Assembly (NCBI GenBank): GCA_021775455.1
Contig: JAJFHU010000054.1
Coordinates: forward strand, 1-53,496
Length of the DNA stretch: 53,496 bases
Direction: 5' to 3'
From: Hyphomicrobiales bacterium
GTDB lineage: Bacteria; Pseudomonadota; Alphaproteobacteria; Rhizobiales; Rhizobiaceae
The notes under the pieces were generated by a model. The model was not told the DNA's origin. It saw nothing but the letters and a program-made list of their open reading frames with translations, and searched no databases. The translations under genes and the position numbers were made by a program. Positions 35,733-43,115 of the stretch are shown one piece after another. Every line of letters starts with the position of its first letter. Position 1 is the first letter of the stretch.

Positions 35733-37070
35733 TTAAACTTGCAGATAAGTTTCCAGGGAATCGTCCAAGGCATCTTTCCACGGAGTATGGTGAGGTGGTG
35801 CCTGTGTTCCGGTCATTGGCGACACGTACCCATTGTTACGGAAAGTCATGATGCCTTTCTTTTTGTGCTTCTTCCACTCAAAGAAGGCCTGATTGGCGGC
35901 ATCAATATCGAATGAAGGATAATCCGTTTCATCGATCAATTCCTTGGTATATGCACCCTGATAGCGAATGCACGCATAATCATCTTCCAACGCATCTTCA
36001 GCATCTACACGGGCTTTGACATCCGCAAGCATTGCATTTTTGTCAGGTACGCTTATTCGCCCCATTATGATGTCGCGGACATACCAAGCCTGGGCATCGA
36101 ACATATTAAAAGTAAACCATTGATCCTGCATGCCGAGGTAGAAAAGCTTTGGATTGTGGACCCACACAACACCTTTATACAAATCGGCCGCTGCCAAACG
36201 GTTCGCGGTTTTCAAACGCAACGCTTCTTCCATGTACGGAAAATGGTGGATGTATCCGGTGCAAAGAATTACCGCATCAACTTTCTTGCTGCTGCCATCC
36301 TTGAAATATGCGGTATCTTTATCGACTTTCACCAATGCCGGCACTTCTTGCCAGTTGTCCGGCCAGTCGTACCCCATCGGTGCCGTTCTGTGTGCGACGG
36401 TTAAGGATTTGCAGCCATACTTCCAGCATTGGGATCCAATATCTTCAGCAGAATAACTGGTTCCCAGGATCAGTATGTTCTTATCCTTGAACTCTACCGC
36501 ATCACGAAAGTCATGTGCATGAAGTACCCGCCCGTTGAATGTATCAAATCCGGGATAGTGAGGCACATTTGGCGTAGAGAAGTGTCCTCCAGCGTTAATA
36601 ACATAGTCGAATTCTTGATCGTGCTCCTTGTCATTCACCAGGTCTTGATAAACCACACGAAACTTGCCGTTTTCCTTGTATTCAACACGGCGCACCGGGC
36701 AACGAAACCTGATCCAGTCACGCACCCCTGCCTTTTCAACGCGGCCCTTTATATAGTCAAACAGCACAGCTCGCGGAGGATAGGACGCTATCGGCTTTCC
36801 GAAATGCTCCTCAAAAGTATAGTCGGCAAACTCAAGACCTTCCTTGGGGCCGTTTGACCACAGATAACGGTACATAGAGCAGTGGACGGGTTCCCCGTAT
36901 TCATCAAGGCCTGTTCGCCAAGTGTAATTCCACAATCCACCCCAATCATCCTGTTTTTCAAAACAGACGATTTCTGGTATATCCGCACCCTTTTCCCTGG
37001 CCGATTGAAATGCTCTAAGTTGTGCCAGTCCTGAAGGCCCCGCCCCAATTATTGCTACACGTTCTGCCAT
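35733..37070 (-). CDS. tmm: Trimethylamine monooxygenase
   Basis: This 445-residue flavoprotein matches bacterial Tmm nearly end to end: FAD site [23 protein letters not shown]-like [20 protein letters not shown], the FMO motif F-x-G-x3-H in [16 protein letters not shown] site [17 protein letters not shown], and [17 protein letters not shown] and [15 protein letters not shown] at the end. The enzyme uses NADPH and oxygen to oxidise trimethylamine to TMAO in the cytoplasm, supplying Tdm. GGAGG lies 6 bases before the ATG at 37070. It follows the Tmo transporter genes on the same strand (gap 55 bases), as in other marine bacteria. Confidence 0.96.
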   Translation of the reverse strand: MAERVAIIGAGPSGLAQLRAFQSAREKGADIPEIVCFEKQDDWGGLWNYTWRTGLDEYGEPVHCSMYRYLWSNGPKEGLEFADYTFEEHFGKPIASYPPRAVLFDYIKGRVEKAGVRDWIRFRCPVRRVEYKENGKFRVVYQDLVNDKEHDQEFDYVINAGGHFSTPNVPHYPGFDTFNGRVLHAHDFRDAVEFKDKNILILGTSYSAEDIGSQCWKYGCKSLTVAHRTAPMGYDWPDNWQEVPALVKVDKDTAYFKDGSSKKVDAVILCTGYIHHFPYMEEALRLKTANRLAAADLYKGVVWVHNPKLFYLGMQDQWFTFNMFDAQAWYVRDIIMGRISVPDKNAMLADVKARVDAEDALEDDYACIRYQGAYTKELIDETDYPSFDIDAANQAFFEWKKHKKKGIMTFRNNGYVSPMTGTQAPPHHTPWKDALDDSLETYLQV

Positions 37071-37125
37071 CAAATCCTCCCATTAACACGCAGATTATTT
37101 TTTCAAAATTCGATTGTTCCAGTTT

Positions 37126-39114
37126 CTATCCTTCGAAACCCAGTTCCTTCTTGCGCTTGCTGGCCCAAGACTGGATCAACCGATCCGCGATGATACCAAG
37201 TGCTGCAATGAAGAAGCCGGCGAGAATGCCGCGTCCGTAATTTTGTGTTGAGATTGACCGCACGACCGCCTGTCCCAAGTCACTAGAACCGATCAGCGCC
37301 GTAATAGCGGTCATTGCCAATGCCATCATGATTGTCTGGTTCAAACCCAACATAATCTCCGGGATTGCGATCGGAAGCTCTACCTTCCACAGGCGTTGCC
37401 AGGAGTTCGCACCATTCATTTTGGCGGCCTCAATGGTAACCGGCGCAATATTCTTCAATCCCAAATAAGTGAACCGGATCGCCGGTACCGTTGCATAGGG
37501 AATTATTGCGATCACATTCGAAAAGATACTCACATTGAACAGCATGATCGCCGGGATCAGGTAAATAAATGACGGGAATGTTTGCAGCGTATCGCAAATG
37601 GACATTGTGATGCTTGCCACCCGCTCTGAGCGCGAACACCAAACCCCCACCGGCACACCTATCAACACACAGAATATTCCCGATATCAGAACCAGGTATG
37701 TGGTCTGCATCGTTTCAACCCAGAAGCCGGTTACGATAAACGAAGCACAAAGGGCAATGCACAACCACATGACTGGCCAGCGACCCAACCGCCACGCACC
37801 CAGAGCAATTACACCAACAAACACGGGCCACGGCAACCACAGGAAGAAATCCCTTATGTTCAGGAAAACATAAGTGGTCATCCATTCTTTCATTGGGTTC
37901 AATATGGGATAGGCGATGATGTTGAAATCGCGGATCAACTGACTCATTTCTTTCTGGAAGGAGAAAGTTGCCTTGCGCGGCAGAATTCGCACCTCTTTGA
38001 AAAACTCCGCAGCAATGTAACTGCCAACCAGTACCACTGCAAAAGCCACCCAGTACCAATTGCGCTCAAACCAACTCTTTGTCGCTGCCAAATGGTCAAC
38101 ATCGCGATATGCATATGCCTGAGTCAGCCGATCCAGCATGATTGCAAGCAAAGTGATGGCAATGCCCTGCTCGATCGCCAGTCCAATCTTGAGTTGTTGC
38201 AATGAGTAAAGAAGCTTGTGACCAAGCCCCGGTTGCCCCGCTATGGAGGCGATCACAACCATCGCAAGGGTTTGCATTACAACCTGGTTCAAACCGAGCA
38301 TCAAGGTTCGCTTTGACGAAGGTAATGCAACCTTCCATAAAAGTTGCCTCGGAGTACAACCCGACATCTGACCCGACTCAAGAATATCACTCGGCACTGT
38401 CTGCAACCCAAGAATTGTACAACGCGCCATTGGCGGCATCGCAAAGATTACCGTTGCGATCAGCGCTGTAACCGACCCGGCCGCGTAAAGAGCGGCAACC
38501 GGAGCCAGATATGCCATGTGTGGTGTGGCCTGCATCAAGTCAAAAATCGGGGTAATGATTTTTGCAGCCAGTCTGGATCGCGTCACCCATATTCCGAGAA
38601 CCAAACCAATGATTGTGGACAGTGGAACTGCAACCAACACAACGGCCATTGTTTTCATTGAGTCTTTCCACAAATGGAAAAACGATAGGTACAAACAACT
38701 TATCAGGCAAAGAAGCGCCAAGCGAATGCCACCCAATCGGTGAGCCAACAAAGTAACACCGGCTGTTACTGCAACCCAAGGCAACGGCCCAAGACCTAAT
38801 GGCTTCATTCCCCTGAAGAGCAGATACTCGGCCCATTTGATGGGTAGTTTCAGCATCGATCCAAAGAACCGTGTTATGTCGGTGAAGGCTACGCCAAAGA
38901 TATAGAGATCACGTTTTAGCCAGTTAATATAATTGGTCACCCACTGCTCGGCCGGGATAACCCATTCGGCAGGCCAGCGTGTTGCACCCGGCCAGATTTG
39001 GGCTAGCAGCACACCGGCAATAATTATGGCTGCAAAACCAAGCGGCAACTCATAGCGCTTCAACCCATTAGGAAGAAATCCGCTGATTGCTGAATTTCTG
39101 GCCACATCCGTCAT
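37126..39114 (-). CDS. tmoW: TMAO ABC transporter, fused permease
   Basis: This 662-residue membrane protein is a tandem fusion of two binding-protein-dependent permease domains. Each half has its own EAA loop for docking the ATPase: one near residues 250-290 (GCTPRQLLWKVALPSSKR, LGLNQVVMQTLAM) and one near 575-615 (NGANSWQRLWKVELPIAIPE, LGLNQTIMMALAMTA). The fused form is characteristic of TmoW, distinguishing it from the single-domain ProW. It forms the channel for TMAO in the inner membrane. Its ATG overlaps the tmoV stop by 4 bases (ATGA). Confidence 0.9.
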   Translation of the reverse strand: MTDVARNSAISGFLPNGLKRYELPLGFAAIIIAGVLLAQIWPGATRWPAEWVIPAEQWVTNYINWLKRDLYIFGVAFTDITRFFGSMLKLPIKWAEYLLFRGMKPLGLGPLPWVAVTAGVTLLAHRLGGIRLALLCLISCLYLSFFHLWKDSMKTMAVVLVAVPLSTIIGLVLGIWVTRSRLAAKIITPIFDLMQATPHMAYLAPVAALYAAGSVTALIATVIFAMPPMARCTILGLQTVPSDILESGQMSGCTPRQLLWKVALPSSKRTLMLGLNQVVMQTLAMVVIASIAGQPGLGHKLLYSLQQLKIGLAIEQGIAITLLAIMLDRLTQAYAYRDVDHLAATKSWFERNWYWVAFAVVLVGSYIAAEFFKEVRILPRKATFSFQKEMSQLIRDFNIIAYPILNPMKEWMTTYVFLNIRDFFLWLPWPVFVGVIALGAWRLGRWPVMWLCIALCASFIVTGFWVETMQTTYLVLISGIFCVLIGVPVGVWCSRSERVASITMSICDTLQTFPSFIYLIPAIMLFNVSIFSNVIAIIPYATVPAIRFTYLGLKNIAPVTIEAAKMNGANSWQRLWKVELPIAIPEIMLGLNQTIMMALAMTAITALIGSSDLGQAVVRSISTQNYGRGILAGFFIAALGIIADRLIQSWASKRKKELGFEG

Positions 39115-40139
39115 GCACTAGTACCAAACAGCGTATTCGACACCATCTCACGGGAGATCATGCCCACCTGTTTGCCCTTGTCATTCACCACTCCACAAGG
39201 AAGGTTGGAAGCTAGAACTTCCCTGGCAACTTCGCCAATCTTGGCGGATGCCGGTACTTTGACGCCGGACAGTTTCCCGCTGATTTTCTTCATGATCGCA
39301 CCTACCGATACAATGCGTTCATGCGGTGCATTTTCAGCAAACTTTGCTACATAATCATCTGCCGGATGGAGAACCAGCCGTTCCGCCGTATCCAACTGGA
39401 CCATTCGGCCATCTTTCATGATGCCAATTCGATCCGCCAGCTTTGTGGCCTCTTCAAAATCGTGAGTAATGAAAACAATTGTTTTGTGGAGTAATTGTTG
39501 CAGTCGAACGAATTCATCCTGCATTTCTGCCCGGATCAGCGGATCAAGCGCGGAAAATGGTTCATCAAGGAACCAGATATCTGGTTCAACCGCCAGCGAA
39601 CGGGCAATACCCACACGCTGTTGCTGTCCGCCTGACAATTCGCGTGGAAAATAGGTTTCACGCCCACCAAGACCAACCAGGTCCACCATTTCCTGGGCCC
39701 GTGTCATTCGTTCATTCCTTGACATGCCCTGCATCTCAAGGGGAAATGCAACATTCTCAATGACGTTTCGATGTGGCAACAATCCGAAATTCTGAAAAAC
39801 CATACCCATCTTGTGACGACGAAGTTCAATCAGTTGATTTTCATTAGCTGCCAGAAGGTTCTTACCTTCATACTCCATTGTACCAGAAGTAGGATCGTTC
39901 AAACGTGTAAGACAACGGATAACAGTGGATTTTCCTGAACCCGACAGGCCCATGATCATCAGGATCTCACCGGCGTGAACATCAAATGAGACGTCCCTTA
40001 CGGCACCAATATAGCCTTCGTTCTTGAAATCTTCATCACCCGGATTGCCGTTGTGGCGATCCATGAAGGCTTTCGGTTCTGTCCCAAAAACCTTCCACAT
40101 GTTTCGGCAACTAATCTTGACGTCAGACTTTTTTGCCAT
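39111..40139 (-). CDS. tmoV: TMAO ABC transporter, ATP-binding protein
   Basis: This 342-residue ProV-like ATPase has Walker A (IMGLSGSGKSTVIRCL), Q-loop (MVFQNFGLLPHRNV), signature (ELSGGQQQRVGIARSLA), Walker B (IWFLDEPFSALDP) and the switch histidine (IVFITHDFEEATKLADR). A short C-terminal CBS-like segment (about 285-342, ISGKLSGVKVPASAKIGEVA) may sense ionic strength, as in related osmolyte transporters. It energises uptake through TmoW. The tmoX-tmoV gap holds a strong stem-loop. Confidence 0.93.
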   Translation of the reverse strand: MAKKSDVKISCRNMWKVFGTEPKAFMDRHNGNPGDEDFKNEGYIGAVRDVSFDVHAGEILMIMGLSGSGKSTVIRCLTRLNDPTSGTMEYEGKNLLAANENQLIELRRHKMGMVFQNFGLLPHRNVIENVAFPLEMQGMSRNERMTRAQEMVDLVGLGGRETYFPRELSGGQQQRVGIARSLAVEPDIWFLDEPFSALDPLIRAEMQDEFVRLQQLLHKTIVFITHDFEEATKLADRIGIMKDGRMVQLDTAERLVLHPADDYVAKFAENAPHERIVSVGAIMKKISGKLSGVKVPASAKIGEVAREVLASNLPCGVVNDKGKQVGMISREMVSNTLFGTSA

Positions 40140-40184
40140 GCCTGCTGTGGACCCCTCATTTATTGTTTTTTTATTAAAGCAAAA

Positions 40185-40215
40185 ATAACCGGGCGATGGA
40201 ACTCCGCCCGGTTAT
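40185..40215 (-). terminator. Stem-loop between tmoX and tmoV, probable attenuator
   Basis: An 11-pair stem (ATAACCGGGCG at 40185-40195 with CGCCCGGTTAT at 40205-40215) is followed on the minus strand by five T. Because the downstream genes belong to the same transporter, partial termination or mRNA protection would raise the binding protein over the membrane parts. Confidence 0.75.
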
Positions 40216-40236
40216 ATTAATCACATAATCTCGTGA

Positions 40237-41187
40237 TTAGTTTTTCCAGCTGGAAATCACGTCAGCGTTGTCTACGATCCATTTGTCCGCAGCTTCCTCA
40301 GCTTCCAAGCCGTCAACATCAACCATCAATGCCGCAGCAGCGATCTGCGCATTGGAGAAGTTGACTTTCTGCATGATGCCCCAAGCATTTGGATACTTGT
40401 CCGCAAGACCAGGCCATGCAGCTTTCTTCAACCAACCACCGTGTGGTGCACCGCAGTCTCCAGTTGCATTCGGGTTTGGACCCCAAGAAGCATCTTCAAA
40501 ACATGCTGGTTCTGGTTCTGGAAAGTTCACAAAACGGCCCTTGAACTTGGACTCGATGAAGTTTGGTGTCCAGTTAAACAGGACAACAGGCTTTTTCTGG
40601 TCATAGGCAGACTGAAGTTCTGCCCAAAGTGTGGCAGCCTGGCCGACATTGATTGCGGCAAAGTTCATTTCAAGTGCTTTCACACGGTCCGCGTAGTTTT
40701 TACCCCAGTCAGCTGGCGGTCCAACAAATCGACCCTTGGGTGCTGTTTCAGCGGTCGCGAACTGCTCCGCACAAGCGTCCAGACCCTTCCATTCTTCTGC
40801 ACCCGGACATGTTTCCAGAACATAATCAGGAATCCACCACTCTTCGCGAGTTAGTGCATCGTGTGTTCCGGCATCAATCATGCCGTCATTTGCGACTGCA
40901 TCTTCGAAAGCCTTTTTCATTGAACCTTCCCAGGCTTCAACCTGGAAATGCATGTCACCGCGTCCAATGGCGGCGAACTGAAGTTGTGAATCTGATGGTG
41001 CATATTCAACAGTATAACCTTCGCCTTCCAATACTTTGCCTACAACGTAGGAAAGCACTAACTGGCTGGTCCAGTTATTCTGCACGATGATGATCGGATC
41101 ATCTGATTCAGCTGCTGCCATTGCAGAAAACGGCAATGCAACTCCCATTGCCAACACAGTTGCAAATTTCATGGTACTTTTGAGCAT
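40237..41187 (-). CDS. tmoX: TMAO ABC transporter, periplasmic binding protein
   Basis: This 316-residue protein has a signal peptide (MLKSTMKFATVLAMGVALPF, cleavage near AMA-AAE) and the OpuAC-like fold of quaternary-amine binding proteins. Tryptophans that form the aromatic cage are seen in IIIVQNNWTSQLVLSYVVG, FQVEAWEGSMKKA, REEWWIPDYVLETCP and VVLFNWTPNFIESK, and a cysteine pair lies in ACFEDASWGPN/GDCGAPHGGW. It binds TMAO in the periplasm. GGGAGGAATTCT precedes the ATG. The promoter region shared with the divergent LysR gene carries the phased CCA repeats. Confidence 0.93.
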   Translation of the reverse strand: MLKSTMKFATVLAMGVALPFSAMAAAESDDPIIIVQNNWTSQLVLSYVVGKVLEGEGYTVEYAPSDSQLQFAAIGRGDMHFQVEAWEGSMKKAFEDAVANDGMIDAGTHDALTREEWWIPDYVLETCPGAEEWKGLDACAEQFATAETAPKGRFVGPPADWGKNYADRVKALEMNFAAINVGQAATLWAELQSAYDQKKPVVLFNWTPNFIESKFKGRFVNFPEPEPACFEDASWGPNPNATGDCGAPHGGWLKKAAWPGLADKYPNAWGIMQKVNFSNAQIAAAALMVDVDGLEAEEAADKWIVDNADVISSWKN

Positions 41188-41560
41188 AGAATTCCTCCCT
41201 AAAGGTTAGGCTTCCTACAAGAAGCCCTTGACGCCAAACAGCATACAGGCCCGCATTACGTGGACCTTTCAATTCTCCGTGCTGCTTACGGAACTATGTA
41301 TTTTGACTCCAACTAAACCCAATAACAGACCAATTTGAACCAAATTACATACCAGTTACACACTACAGCGTTTCTTCAATTTTCAGAGCACAATTTTTTG
41401 ATTTTTTGCCCAAAGAAATTAGTGGCAAACTCTCAAATGTGTGTTTTACTGCGAATTTGCGCGGGCAAATGAAGTAGCAAACCCACGCACCAATGCGAAG
41501 CCTGGAAACAGCGTCAACCAAACGAAACAAGGTTCATGAACCAATTCTGAGGACTTACAA
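41188..41560. other. Divergent intergenic control region between tmoX and LysR gene
   Basis: This 373-base gap has no gene. Its main feature is the phased repeat array at 41309-41356. It is AT-rich near 41390-41410 (CAATTTTTTGATTTTTTG). I see no clear sigma-70 or sigma-54 promoter that I would defend, although promoters for both flanking genes must be here. Confidence 0.6.
41309..41356. promoter_or_regulatory. Phased CCA repeats in the tmoX/LysR control region
   Basis: CCA occurs at 41309, 41319, 41330, 41340 and 41352, with steps of 10, 11, 10 and 12 bases; three copies are within ACCA (at 41329, 41339 and 41351). The array is 120-170 bases upstream of the tmoX start and 205 bases upstream of the LysR gene. 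Its right part shares CAATAACAGACC and ACCAGTT with the array at 52079-52118. Confidence 0.6.
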
Positions 41561-42472
41561 GTGCTTAAACAGCGCAACCTTCTACCCCCACTGGACTATT
41601 TCATAGCCTTTGAATCTGCGGCTACACAGGAGAGCTTTGCAGCAGCTTCAAGGGATTTAAATATCAGTGAGACTGCAGTCAGCAGAAAAATCAAACTACT
41701 TGAACTGCATTTTACCTGCCCGCTTTTCATCAGAAGTCACCGGTCCATCACACTTACACCTGAAGGCCAACAACTGCTCAACTCTATCAAACCTGCATTG
41801 AATCAACTGATAACCGCATCAGAGGAATTATTCTCTCTTGAAAGCCCAAACACGGTTACCCTCTCCGCAACCAATTCGGTTGCTTCTCTTTGGCTGATGC
41901 CCCGCTTGCAGAATTTCAGACGCCGAAACTCCAGGATCAAAATCAACCTTGTAGCTTCTGACAATGATGAGGAGTGTCTCGGCAAGAATGTTGATATTGC
42001 CTTGTTGCGGGGAGAAGGAAAATGGTCGGATCACCACGCTGAAATGCTGTTTGGAGAGTGTGTATTTCCGGTTTGTTCACCGGATTACATGAAAACTAAT
42101 CCAGAATTTGACAACCTGGAAGCACTTGCCAATCATTCGTTGATAGAAGTTTCAAGCGAGCACAAGGAATGGCTGAACTGGCAGACATGGCTGCAAAAGA
42201 AACTAGGACGCAACATGACCCTGAAGCAAACCGTGACGGTCAACACCTATCCCCTTGCCATTCAGGCCGCTGTTGATGGCATTGGCGTCTGCCTTGGTTG
42301 GAAGCACTTGATCGATCCACTTCTACAATCAGGAGAACTGATTCAGCCTTACCTGGAAGAGACAGTTGAGACAAAGTCAGGTTACTTCATTCTTACATCA
42401 AAGAACCGAAAGTCTTTTCCCGCACAAAACATTGTTGAGAAGTGGCTGTGGAGCTTCAAGGCCGCTCGGTAG
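41561..42472 (+). CDS. LysR-family transcriptional regulator
   Basis: This 303-residue protein has the N-terminal winged helix (FIAFESAATQESFAAASRDL, SETAVSRKIKLLELHFTCPL, about residues 10-70) and the LysR substrate-binding domain (SLWLMPRLQNFRRRN, DIALLRGEGKW, LAIQAAVDGIGVCLGWKHL). It resembles the GcvA-type branch of LysR regulators. It is divergent from tmoX and shares its control region, so it most likely regulates methylated-amine uptake, perhaps with TMAO or trimethylamine as effector; that is inference. The GTG at 41561 follows AGGA at 8 bases. It converges on soxG. Confidence 0.88.
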   Translation: MLKQRNLLPPLDYFIAFESAATQESFAAASRDLNISETAVSRKIKLLELHFTCPLFIRSHRSITLTPEGQQLLNSIKPALNQLITASEELFSLESPNTVTLSATNSVASLWLMPRLQNFRRRNSRIKINLVASDNDEECLGKNVDIALLRGEGKWSDHHAEMLFGECVFPVCSPDYMKTNPEFDNLEALANHSLIEVSSEHKEWLNWQTWLQKKLGRNMTLKQTVTVNTYPLAIQAAVDGIGVCLGWKHLIDPLLQSGELIQPYLEETVETKSGYFILTSKNRKSFPAQNIVEKWLWSFKAAR

Positions 42473-42521
42473 ACGGGAAAAAGGCAAAGCCGCACTTACT
42501 TGCCGCCGAGAACGAGCCAAG

Positions 42522-43115
42522 TCATCTGGATTTGGAGAAACGAACTCCAAACTCCGCCGCCGAGTGAAGTAGCCAGTCTGCGAAATCTTGCGCAAATCCG
42601 GAAAATACCATGAGATCGTAAGTTGGCTTGTTGTCAGTCTGGTGGATAACTACGCCAACCTGAGCCATTTGGGTTTGCCCGCAGAAACCGGCACCCGCCA
42701 CTAACGGATGAAGGTCGAGTCTGCATCCCTTTTGCATTACATCACGGGCATTCTTTCCTGATACTCTCAAGATTACGCGGCTGTCAGATTGCTCTGAAAC
42801 ATACCCAGAGTTTCCCAGTTTCTTGCCAATTTTTTTGGCAAAGTCATTGTCCTGCTTGGCAGAAATCAGGATCCATTGGCCTGGAGACAATGGCAAAGCG
42901 GTATAGTCCTTGTTAACGGTCGATCTGCCAGGGGTTTCCTTGATCTTCAGCGCACGCTCTACAGTTTTCACTTTTCCATTCTTCGCAAAGACCTGGATGA
43001 TTGCGTGATTACGACGATCTTCAATAGTCACGCCAGGCGACCCTTTTGGGTTTTCAACATGGTCATGAAAACTATCAAGCGGAAGCGCCTCCATGAGTTT
43101 TGCTGCTTTAGCCAT
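42522..43115 (-). CDS. soxG: Sarcosine oxidase gamma subunit
   Basis: This 197-residue protein is the smallest catalytic-complex partner of heterotetrameric sarcosine oxidase. Family features are VILRVSGKNARDVMQKGCRL, DLHPLVAGAGFCGQTQMAQV and the C-terminal LMVFSGFAQDFADWLLHSA. The fold is GcvT-like but has no catalytic role known. I chose the ATG at 43115, 7 bases after GGAGAG and overlapping the soxA end by 8 bases; a longer frame to 43178 lacks support. It is last in the sox operon. Confidence 0.87.
   Translation of the reverse strand: MAKAAKLMEALPLDSFHDHVENPKGSPGVTIEDRRNHAIIQVFAKNGKVKTVERALKIKETPGRSTVNKDYTALPLSPGQWILISAKQDNDFAKKIGKKLGNSGYVSEQSDSRVILRVSGKNARDVMQKGCRLDLHPLVAGAGFCGQTQMAQVGVVIHQTDNKPTYDLMVFSGFAQDFADWLLHSAAEFGVRFSKSR

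Noticed and set aside
41483-41543. Further CCA units near the LysR start (41483, 41490, 41518, 41541)
   Set aside because: Their spacing (7, 28, 23) is not phased like the main arrays.
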